From Anticarsia gemmatalis (taxonomy: Eukaryota; Arthropoda; Insecta; Lepidoptera; Erebidae), in the NCBI RefSeq assembly GCF_050436995.1, contig NC_134765.1:7467501-7531500 (forward strand): a DNA stretch of 64,000 nucleotides, written 5' to 3'. The notes below the pieces were generated by a model. The model was not told the DNA's origin. It did no database searches and was given only the letters and a program-made list of their open reading frames with translations. The number at the start of each line of letters is the position of its first letter. Position 1 is the stretch's first letter. The translations under genes and the position numbers were made by a program. Positions 39,001-51,000 of the stretch are shown one piece after another.

Positions 39001-42000
39001 GTTGTGAAATGGATTGTAACGCCATCTATGGTCTCTATAGGGAAACGCAGGTTCAAACGATTTCTACGTATTTTTTTCAATTTTCTAAAAATCTTTGAAA
39101 TTTTATGCTATAAAAAGTATCCTAGAAATTTCTCCACTACTTATTCTATGCATATACCAAATGTCAGTGCATTCTATCCGGTAGTTTTTACGTGATAGCG
39201 ACACATACAGACGGAGGACAGACAGACAGACAGACAGACAGAAAAGAAAATTATAAATTGCAGATTCGGTATCAGTATCCGTTACTAAACATCCCCCATT
39301 GGTTTTTTTTTAAATATATTCAATGTACAGAATTGACCTCTCTACAGATTTATTATAAGTATAGATAATGGCAAAATGGTCGTGTAGCTGCGGCGCACCT
39401 AGGGCTAACATAACACAATAAAACTTATTTTAAAATAACTCCATTTTCTTTTCCAGACTTCGGCATAGTCCTCGGCTGCAAGCTCTACGTGAAGGAACTC
39501 ACGATGCGTGCTCGAGAACAGCTGAACCAAGGTGGCCAGGGTCTATGCGAAGGAGATGTAGTCACGAGGATCAACAACTCACCAGTCTCGGACGCCATGA
39601 CCCTCAAGGAAGCCAGGAAGTTGATAGAATCTTGCAAAGACAGACTGAACCTGGTCGTGACGAGAGAACTGATTAGAGAAGAAACCGTCACTAATGGAAA
39701 TTATCAGAATAATTATAATAGTCTAGGTGAGTCTAAATGTTAAAATAACGCTTAATGTTTGTGTAGATTTACATGGATATACTTAGATCAAATCACTCTA
39801 TTTTTGTTTCAATTCTTTTGGATCTACTGTTTAACTCCTTGTCCATTGCCTTATCCACGTTAAATAGGGTCGGCAGATTATATTTTATTTGTCAAAAACA
39901 TACTGTCAAGGGATTTGGTAGATGTTTTTGCCAAACGCCTGCCTGACGTCTACCCTGATCGTCGTCATTGAAAGAAGACAAATCTTACTTCTACAAAAAT
40001 CCTTCTTGGTATCATATATACTTAGGTAACTGAAATATAAATGAACAACCTTATTGCCCCTCAAGCCCATACAAATACTATTGTGGTGTAAATATTTCCA
40101 ATCAAATTACAAAGCGGATATAAATATAATTTTACGAGATACTTGCATTTAAGTATCAGTTGAATACTCGACCGTGATTGAACAAACTTTAATATAAGTG
40201 ATGTAATAAAGTGTTAATAGATTATGTTAAATCATTCACATTTACAAACGGCCTTGTTTGCGTAGGAACAGTAACGTGACTAGTCCTTACGACCTTGCAA
40301 GGCTTTGATCGAACGTTCATTAAATAGGAAGGTACCTACTACTAGCTTCATGGTAACGGTAATCTTAATTTATTATGAACGTAAACTACCTACAGTGCAC
40401 ACAGTTTTACGCATTTTAATAACGACCTTTCATAGTTTCTATACCCTTAAAAAATGTGTATAAGATGAGAAGTACCAGTATGTATTAAATTTATTACTTT
40501 AACTTAAGCTCATAGGTGCAGGATGCAAATAAACTGACTATACATTTGAACCACAAGCCAATAGAGCTGCCATAGAACCCGATGAGTCCACGCACGAAGG
40601 CGCTCAAAGAATAATATTAATAAGAAGCCATCCATTTATAGAACACCCGTGGCAAAGGGTACTTAATTCTTTACCTGCTGTACCTTTAACAAGTGAACGA
40701 GATTAGCTATGATAACCACTCAACTATTGCCTGAATTAATCAAATATTTATATTCTGCCTACAGAAGCAACTCCTCACAACGTATACGGCGCGGCAGAAG
40801 CGTCTCCCGGCTACTCCAGCAGCGGACAGAACCTGTACGTGGCGGCGCCCGTGCGCGGCGGAGACGCACGACGAGGCCCGATGTCGCACGAGACCCCCGA
40901 CCAGCCGCCGCGACCACCACCTCCTAGGAATGAAGGTAGGCTCATTACTTTGTTAGTTTTTTTTTCTTACAAGAACGGAATTGACGATATTATTTTCATA
41001 AGGAGGTTTTTTATGTTAACCGACCTCATTGGAGAATTGAATTTCGAACACACTGACAGTTAACAATTATGATTAAAAATAAAATAAGTAAAAGCGGGAA
41101 AATGTATTTTTTTTGTTCTCGTACTTAAAAAAATGTTGTTACAGATTATTACAGCAGTAGAAGACAATTATATGAAGAGCAAGAAGGAATGAACAACCAG
41201 AGAAGTAAACCATCGTACGTACTGCTACAATATTAATAACTTAGACCTAAAAAAATATTTCAAACACCTTATAACTGCAAATCACGAAATGAGAGTTAAA
41301 AGTCTTAAAAATTTAATATTACAATTAGATTTTTAAAAATTGCGATGTTTTAAACTTTTTTTAGAATCTACCACAGAGTATTAAATGTATAACATTGTAC
41401 ACAGGAGCGAGCCGCGACTGATAAGTTTCCAGAAGGAGGGGTCAGTGGGCTTGAGGCTGTGCGGCGGCAACAGATCCGGCGTGTTCGTATCTGGCGTCCA
41501 ACCCACGTGTCCTGCCGCGCTGCAGGGCCTGCAACCTGCTGACAAAATACTCAAGGTTCATACACTTACTCATTTTCCAAATTATATCATAATATCAGCC
41601 TTTCTTACAAACTATGTTGTAGTCGGCTTCCATTATATCATCAGTTACATTGTATTTTAAAAACTAAAATGCTGTGGTTCTATTAGATCAACATAATCAT
41701 TGAACCAATCCATTTTTTAGTTATGTGAAAGTTTATTTACCCAAACTATTCGTGAATTGTCCAAATAATCGTCCCGTATGGAAATCGAGACCACGACCTT
41801 CCGACGCAATGGTAGTGGCATGACCACCTTAACCACTGCGCCACGGAGGCCATATTAATTTCTGAGACACACTATTAGAATACATATTAGTTACGCTTAT
41901 TTATATTTGGTTGCGATACACTAGAAATGAATTAATTTTATTAATATTTGCTTTGTATGTTGTTCAGGTGAACGACATGGAGATGAAGGGCGTGACCCGC

Positions 42001-45000
42001 GAGGAGGCGGTGCTGTTCCTGCTGAGCCTGCAGGAGCGCATCGACCTCATCGTGCAGCACTCGCCTGATGAGTACAACGCCGTCGCCAGCGGACAGATGC
42101 GTGAGTCATTACTATTAAACTTTCGCATTGCATGTTCAATGCCCTGTCTCTGAGGTACATTTAACGGTAGTTTATCTATTTAATACCGTTTAAGCTCATA
42201 TAAACATGTCAGTTTGAATAGATAAACTATCGCTAAATGTGTAATGTGAATATGAACAAATACTAACATCGTTTTCTCTTTTACTTTTACTTTGACTACT
42301 AATAATATTTAATATTTCAAAAGCCCACATTCACCTTCTCAATGTGACGTGGGGAATTATCATATATATTTTTAAATTCCTGTACTACATCTACATCGTT
42401 TATGAGCATTGGTAGAAATTCATCAAAACAATTTGATAAAAAGTTTCTTAAGGACGTCAATTAATCTTAGTTTAAACGCTTTATCCTCCCGTCTTGCAAA
42501 CGTGATGAATTAAATGTTTGGAAAATTGTTTTAAAAAATCTTCGGTTTTGTTTCAGCCGGTGATTCGTTCCACATAAAGACGCACTTCCACTACACGGAG
42601 CCGACAGACGGCGAGATGTCGTTCCGCTGCGGAGACGTGTTCCATGTTGTGGACACGCTTACTAATGGTACAGTCGGCGCATGGCAGGTCTATAGGATAG
42701 GTCTGTATCTATATTATTTACTGTATAACTGCTTAGAATGTAACGTTTAGTGATTTAGTCTCAAATATCAAGGACTCTCTTTTACGTTTTTTTCTAAAAC
42801 ATGAAGATGTAGAGCCGTTCATTTTAATTACTACTTAGTAGGCACTTATCTATAAATTGTCTGATCTAAAATTTATGATCGTTTACTACATTCTGAATAC
42901 AATAATATTTAAAACTATATAATAGACTCTTTACATGTGTCGTTTATGCATTTCAAAACAATTTGTACCTCACTGTTTGTAATAACTACGTCAAATTATA
43001 CTATTTCTTATGTAATTTATAATCCCGTGTATTAATTATCACTCTTTCCGTGCAGGTCGTACGAACCAAGAGGTGCAAAAAGGCACGATCCCCAACAAGG
43101 CTCGCGCGGAGGAGCTCGCCACGGCGCAGTTCAACGCCACCAAGAAGGAGATGTCGGGCAACGACGGGAAACACAACTTCTTCCGCCGGAGACGCTCCAC
43201 GCATCGGCGGAGCAAGAGCCTTGGCAAGGTAGAAAGTATTTTACACTAGCTTCTGCCTCTGATTCGCCCATGCGAATAGATTTCCCAGGGTAAAAAGTAT
43301 CCTTATCCCATAGGGTAAATGTTTCCCCGGGAAGTCCAAGTTATAATCTATTAGTTTTGCCACGATTGAGTAACAAAAACCCAGACTTTTGCATTTTTAA
43401 CTATAATACTAGTTCATAAAGTAAATTTTTAACTGCACGTTTGGCGCAGTGGTTTAAGCGGTCACCTCGCCGCAACAACCATAGCGCCGCGTGTGGTGGG
43501 TTCGAATCCCACCCGGGACAAATCTTTGTGTGATGAGCACGAGTATTTGTTCTGAGCCTGGATGTTAATGTATCTATTTAAGTATGTATTTAGAAGTATA
43601 TAAGTATGTTTATCAGTTATTTGGTTACCATAGTACAAGCTCTGCTTAGTTTGGAATCAAATGACCGTGTGTGAGTTGTCCCATAATATTTATTTATTTA
43701 TTTATTTAAAGACCACTACTGATTAGAGGCAAGGCTGTGTTAATTAAATGATTGAAAAGCCGAACAAGTGCAATAATTGCTTCGAATCGGTTTTGTTGTT
43801 TGATAGAAATTGCCGAACCGAACGTGCCGAACGAATATGTAAGCAAGCCTTGTATGTTTTTCTGTGTATATTTACGGTTTCCCTCGCCATATAGGAGCAC
43901 TGGGACGAGGTGGTGTTATCGGACAGTATCAGCAAGTTCCCCGCCTACGAGCGCGTGGTGCTCAAGACTCCAGGCTTCGTGCGACCCGTCATTGTGTTAG
44001 GAGCGGTAGCTGACATCGCCCGGGAGAGGTTGCTCACTGAAAGTCCTGATAAATTCTCATCACCTAGTAAGTACAAAATAATGCTCTTTAATCAGTATTA
44101 TCATTTTTGATATGAGCCTGTGTCCGCCCTTTGCTGGACTGTCATTATACAACATATCATTGTTTCCTACTCATATTACTTAGTAATTAGTCAGGCATGA
44201 ACGACTTTCATTACTCCCTCAGAAAATATATACGATATAGTGTAAGATTATAATCATTTTGGACTGTTTCTTGTAACCTTACAATGTTTAGCGATTTGGA
44301 CCTCGCTAAACATTGTGAAGTTTCTGCATTGTAATAAGAAAGTTTCGGTAGTTATATCTAGTTTGCTTAAATCTGTGCCTCACAACACTTCTTATCAAAT
44401 TCATTATTTTTTTCCTGTTATAGAAATGGACAGTACCCTCGAGGACACGAAGACCAAGTCCACCGGCATCATCCGTCTGTCAAGCATCAGGAGCATCATG
44501 GAGCGAGGCAAGCACGCGCTACTGGACATCACCCCCAATGCCGTGGACAGACTCAACTACGCACAGTTCTACCCCATCGTTATATTCCTTAAAGCTGATA
44601 ATAAACATATCATTAAACAACTTAGAGCTGGATTACCTAAGTAAGTATTCGTTTCAAATAATTTCTAGTAGGGAAAAAATTAAGGGTTGGGATTGACGAT
44701 CACCTAATACGGAGAGTCGTAAAATCAAATATTTGTGTAACAATTTCTTAGTTTTTTATTTTAAAACTATGTTTAATGCACGAGTTGTGTGTGGTACCAG
44801 ATTGCGTTAAAAAGTTTAGTACACTAATTTAAGTGAATTCTAGGCTGGTAAATGGCCTTGGGACACCCTACGCCATTTAAGGATTCTAAAAACTGGAAAG
44901 TAAAAAATATCCACAAATTCCACGCTGAAATCAGTTTGATACCAAGATATTTGGGTCTGTAATTGACGACTTACAAGTAGTTAATAGAATAAAGCCAATA

Positions 45001-48000
45001 TAGTACCTATAAAATAACATCTAAAAGGTACCAAAAAATAATCATACAGACTTAAATATTTTCCACTGTTAACTAGAAAATATTTCTCAACTACTCCATT
45101 TTCTACCTACAGATCTGCCCACAAATCATCAAAGAAGCTTCTAGAACAATGCCAGCACATGGAGCGTGTGTGGGGCCACGTGTTCACGCAGACCATCACG
45201 CTGAGCGAGGCCAATCAGAACACCTGGTTCAGCAAGCTCAATGATCTCATACAAAGAACGCAGCAACAACAACTATGGGTCTCTGAGACTAAGGTGAGAA
45301 CAATTACTATTACGTTTATAGATTTTAATAATATGTTAAGGGAAGGTACTCTTATGTATATTTTTAGGGGTTTGTTATAAGACAAGGTTTTATAAACATC
45401 TTGTTTCTAAATTTTACTATGTTTATTTAAATGATTGTTGTAAAGCTTTTTGTTAAAAACGAAAGATTCTTCGTTGTTGGTTAGGCATATTTATTACTTC
45501 GGGACGCTGAAGTTTGTATTTGCGAATTATTCTTTTAATAGTTTGACGGACTACGGTTTCTGGATTACCACGGTTTACAGATAAAAACTATATTTCAGTA
45601 TTTGGTCATCGGAGGCTTGTTTCTTTTTCCTATAAAAATAATCTTGTCTTATAACGAACGGAACATATATTACAGCTATACTATTATATTATCTAGTACT
45701 TACTATATCTTCATTGGGATTCATATAAAATGTTAACGTATTCGTGTATTACAACAGTAAACGCATCATGCTTCAAGATGGTTGCTTGGTAAAGGCAAAT
45801 TGGTGCATTTGGTAAATTTTATGTGCTCTCTATGTCTCTCGTATCTTTGTACTTTATTATTTTAATATGCGGACATAATGTGGATACAATTTAAGAAAAA
45901 CTTAAGAATTTATTGAATAATAGGTATATTGTACATATCTTTTTCAATTGCATCAGAGAGTTTCAGTCTTTTTACTGCAATTGATTCCGAAATAACTTTC
46001 TGTTTCATTGTTCAAAGTTGCATCCACATTAAATATCATAATACCTATACATTAAATTAACCAATTCGTTTCTGTTCTGTCTTGCGGCGGTATAGCACGT
46101 TGAAATGGTGTCGGACATATACTTCCCCATTCCTCCCTCCCCTTACCCCGCCTTTTACCCCATCTCTTACCCTTTGAACATGTACCCACAATCACCCCAG
46201 AGACCCGTCAGTTCACCCCAAAATCTTCCCCCATTGAACCTCAACCCCAGCACTAAACATCATGACCATTTGTATGACGCTAACAGAAATCATGTAGTGC
46301 CTTACTACTACTCGGAAACTTTAACCCCTTGCATGCCTAACAATACTTACAGTGTGCCAAATACTTACCCTACTAAGAACAGACATACCCTAGCTAATTA
46401 CCCTTATGATGACAGGCAGAATTACTATCAAAGGAAAATAAGTCCCAAACTAAAAACGCCTTTAAACGCTTCACCAGAACTATCTCAGATTTTATCTAAA
46501 GGGAATGTTTACCCGCCTCAAGCGTTCAGACCTTACAGCGTACTTGAAACTACAAATACTAAATCTCCAATACAAACTTTGCCTAGACCGTCTTCTGTCG
46601 TTCCAATGACAGATCAATACAGACCTGCATCTTTCTTCACAACAGATAATGATATGAAAAAGACAAACGAAGTCCCTGAATGGAAGGCTCGTCTTCAGAA
46701 AGAGATGCCGAAGCCAATATTTAAAACTTTTGATAAACCATTCAGGCAGACTTGTAGGATTCCCAACTGCAAATGTAGTGTCAAACCTGCTGTTGAACCG
46801 GGGAGGTTCAGCGAAGTCAGGACTTTACCTACAGTTTCTGAAAGGTCTTTGAATAAGTTCAAGAATCTCTCACTCCCCACTCTTAAATTAGAGGAGATAG
46901 AAAAGATTGAACAAGAGGCTAAGAACGAGGCAGAAAGAGATGCCAATGCCCATATTGTTATAAGTAAACCGATATCTGAACAGCATTTAGGGTATGTTTA
47001 GAGTAGAACTTAGTACTAACAAAGATACATAGTTACCATTTAGATTTAGCACAAGTATTCACCCTTTATTGCTTTTATTTGTATATTGGCTGCTTCTGCG
47101 CTTGATTTTAATTTGCTTGCACTGTTTCTTTCTGTATTAATATTATGTATTTTATTTGTATTTATAATGATTTAGTTATAATTTTTTGAAGTGTGTTTTC
47201 GTTTTGTAAATATTGTCACAATACCAGTGTTAAATACCACCTGATTTATTTAGTAAATCGATATTCAAAGAGCAAGTTTCGTCGTTAAATATAATATATC
47301 AACACAATTTATTACTCTTGCTGCTATGTGCAGCCTATATTTAAGTAATACTAAATGTAAAGGCAGTAAAATGAATTTTAATCGCGAAATTAAATTGAAT
47401 GTGTGAGTTGTTTAACATTACTTACATCAAACTAATCGTTTGAATATCGATTGTCGTGTGTATATCCCGAAGTACCATTAATCATTCACAGACGCTAAAC
47501 CCCGTTTTTAGTTTCTGTAATGTATAATATGCAATCATTCATTTGTCTTGTCTTGTCACCCCATTCCATAACCCACCCTACCGGACGTCGCTGTACAACA
47601 AAATGGCCGAAAACACAAAATGGCGGATGATTTAAAAATGGCGGAAACAGAGGCCAGAGCCGTTGTCGGATGACTTTTTGTTCTCAATGTCGTCGAGTAC
47701 GGAGAACAGGCTGTCGTACGCTTCGAGTCCTGAGAGTGACTTGGAAGTAAGTCCGCCGCCGGCTCCGCGACTCGTCAAGTCGTCGTCCGACCCGTCCATA
47801 GCCACGACACAAGACAATATGGACAGAGACGACGACATGAACCACATAGCCGACGCTGTGCCCCCGCCTTATACGGTTTGTATCGACATTCATTATGTTT
47901 TATTACTTCCAACAACGAATTGGGACAAAATGAATCTGCTGTAAATCAATGATTTGGTCGTAAAGTTATATGATGTCTATAATGGAGTATTTCCTTTTAT

Positions 48001-51000
48001 GTTACTAGAGCGTAGTAAATTCGACTTAATTATATAACAATGTGATTTATTACATAATATTCAATATCCAAAACATAAGCACCTTTTAAGGAAAGTGGAA
48101 TCACTTACTGCGGACATAATAAAACGCTCAAAAGAACTTGAAAAGTAAAAGTGAAACATAATTTGCGTGTAGTACCTCTCTTTTCTATTTTACCAATCCG
48201 AGAATACATACATGCTATTACTTACCCAATATATGGACACATTTGGAATGTCAAAATTCAAAACATGTAATTATCGTTAAATCAATATAAATATTTAACA
48301 AACAGCAAGGCGGCTACGGCGACAGCAAGTACGGCTTCTCAGCGACGACGAACGGCGCGACCACTAACGGTCTGAATCACAACCAGACGCAGCACATGGG
48401 CGGCAACAACGAAGTACCTCCGTACCAGTGCAACCCCATGACGCATTCTCCGCCACACTCACCGCTCTATGGTACAGGTAACACACGTTTATATACATCT
48501 TTCACATAATTATTTCGATATTATCATTACCCATGGTAACTTTGGTCTACGTCCTTGTTCCATGTTATTGCACATTAGCGCTTCTTCTTTCAATTGACAT
48601 AATCCTTACATCGATTTCGTTACTACATTCATCGTAGATAACGAGCGTATACGTACATTGTTGCGTACGCATTGCGTATACGTTGATCGCTTTTTACGAA
48701 AACGAATACTTATCGTGATTATTATTTAGGTTTCTGATCAATTAAGCCTGCAGTGCCGGGATATTTCGTCTGTAACGAAAATTGAGAGTGAATATAATAG
48801 CGTTGTATTTGTGTGTTAGTCCCGGAGCTGCCGCCGCGCGGGTCGGTGACGCGGCCGGCGGGCGGCGTGCTGCTGCCGGCGCCGCCGCCTGGACGACATC
48901 CTGGACACAACCTTAGGCACAATCCTTCCGTAAGTACCTATATACTACCATACTAAAACACCATAATACGCACATATTATGCCAACTAATTACTGTTGCA
49001 GATTTTTTTTTTAAACTAGGTAATGAAAATCAATCTGCCTATTCCATGATATGATCTGTGAATTTATTGTTATTTAGCTTGAGCAGTGTAACTAGCTCTA
49101 ACTTTAAATAAATAAATAAATATCATTGGACAATTAGTTCAAAGACACATAACTAGTAATCATTTGTAATCCGACGTATGTGTAGCAGACGAATCGTCCG
49201 AGCGCACAGGAGCGGCTGTTCGGTCCGGCGAAGGAGGCGGGCAGCGACGAGGCGGCCACGTACACGGCGCGCCCCACCAGCATGATCATACAGCCCGCGC
49301 AGGGACAGGGCTCGCTCGACAGACATCGACATCCTAATAACCCGGTAAGTACTCGCTTTTTTAATAGAAGTTTACCTAGGATAACAAGTTTTCAACTCGA
49401 GATGAATTAACAAAATAATGTTTTAAGATAGCATATTTGTAGCGGCTCGCTACATACAGCGACATCTACTAGGACCAGCGCGCAACCAACCACCACGCGC
49501 AGTGTGACTGACGTCACAAGTCCTAGATCGCGCTATCGAAGTATGCACGGCAACTGACTATATATACAAGTTCCCGACTACAACAGTCGGGCAGCCTAGG
49601 CCCACCAGGCACGATCACCTCGCCTGGTCGGAGGATCCTCCCTTTGTGTTGGAGGAACACGATCACCTCGTTCCTCCACAGTGGTGACCCCGACGTGATT
49701 GAAAGCAACCTTCACGAAAGAGCAGACCAGCAGCAGCCAACCTTCGCACCCTCATCACTCCTCACTCCTACAGCAGCAGTCGTAAAACTCCAGCCAGCAT
49801 CTTCGGCCACACCAGGGCACTCCACGAACATGTCGCTCACGCACATGACTGGCATACCCTACGGCCTCAGCGGCATCCAACCTGGGCATCATCGTCACGC
49901 TACTCTGACGCACCCAGGGCACCGCAACGCTTCGTCTCGACTCACCGCAGACAACAAGCACCTCGCCCCGACTCACTGGGGACACTTCACCGCACACCGC
50001 ACACCGCACACCGCACCTCTCCGACTCACTGGAGTTAGCGGCATACAGTTCCGACTCACTGGGACTTGCGGCATACAGTTCCGACTCACTGGGACTTGCG
50101 GCATACAGTTCCGACTCACTGGGACTAGCGGAATTCGAGTTCCGACTCACTGGAACTCATCAATGCATGGCACTGGAGAGACTGACTGACATGAAGAGAA
50201 GATCGACCTACGGTCTGAGGGGGAGTGATGTAGCGGCTCGCTACATACAGCGACATCTACTAGGACCAGCGCGCAACCAACCACCACGCGCAGTGTGACT
50301 GACGTCACAAGTCCTAGATCGCGCTATCGAAGTTTGCACGGCAACTGACTATATATACAAGTTCCCGACTACAACAGTCGGGCAGCCTAGGCCCACCAGG
50401 CACGATCACCTCGCCTGGTCGGAGGATCCTCCCTTTGTGTTGGAGGAACACGATCACCTCGTTCCTCCACATATTCACTCGATTACACAGAATTTAACAT
50501 AATAAGAAATTTATTTAGTGGATCTCTTTATTATTGTACTTAACGATTTAGAGTTTACTGTCTTTTACTATTTATATTTTCTTTTCTTCACTGTATCCTG
50601 CAAGATTACTTCAGTTAAAAGAAACTAAAACAAAAAGATTCGGGTTAAAATGATGTTTAAAAAATAACCAATACATAACCTTAACAAAAAATTAACAAGT
50701 ACTGTTTTTTGTCCAACAGCAAAGTTCATACGACGGCACGTCATCGTACGAGTACAGCGGCGCGTCCAACAACGGCTCGGCGCCGGGCTCGTGCCGCCTG
50801 CCGCCCAACGCGCCTGACGATCTCAAAGTTGCACCACCCTCCATGTAAGTGTCATTGAAACGAACTTTATACGGGTGCACTTATATTTTCAGACAGACAG
50901 GAATTCTTTTAACGAAAGAACGTCTATCTGACGCCACCTAAATCGTCTGCAATAGATGGACACAGCCCAATGATGATGATATTTTCAGTGAAGGTGACTT

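Larger units (their letters stand above)
49438..50471 (+). mobile_element. TRIM (miniature LTR retrotransposon) in pyd intron 17
   Basis: Two direct 243-bp LTRs (49438-49680 and 50229-50471), TG...CA ends, differing at only one position by eye (near 49554 versus 50345). Flanks carry TATT on both sides (49434-49437 and 50472-50475), a 4-bp target duplication. PBS TGGTGACCCCGACGTGATT starts one base after the left LTR (49682) and is complementary to the 3' end of tRNA-Trp. A purine-rich tract (tgagggggagtga, 50216-50228) precedes the right LTR. No gag/pol, so it must be mobilised in trans. Confidence 0.9.

Noticed and set aside
11579..39195. 83-codon open frames at 11579-11830 and 38944-39195
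   Set aside because: Both lie at the same place in the two family 2 Helitron-like copies. The frame is short, crosses low-complexity text and is not linked to any gene.
41556..41660. Extension of the PDZ3 exon frame to 41660
   Set aside because: Intron read-through. Splicing at 41555 to 41968 reconstructs the conserved KILKVNDMEM sequence.
37851..43560. tRNA genes suggested by A and B boxes at 37851, 41850 (-), 43440 and 31400
   Set aside because: No closing acceptor stem or anticodon arm could be drawn, and bodies with A-rich or TTTA tails follow. They are SINEs.
49644..50189. 181-codon (+) and 131-codon (-) open frames inside the TRIM
   Set aside because: They are generated by a stop-free 30-bp repeat and extend from the LTR; no gag-like motif is visible.
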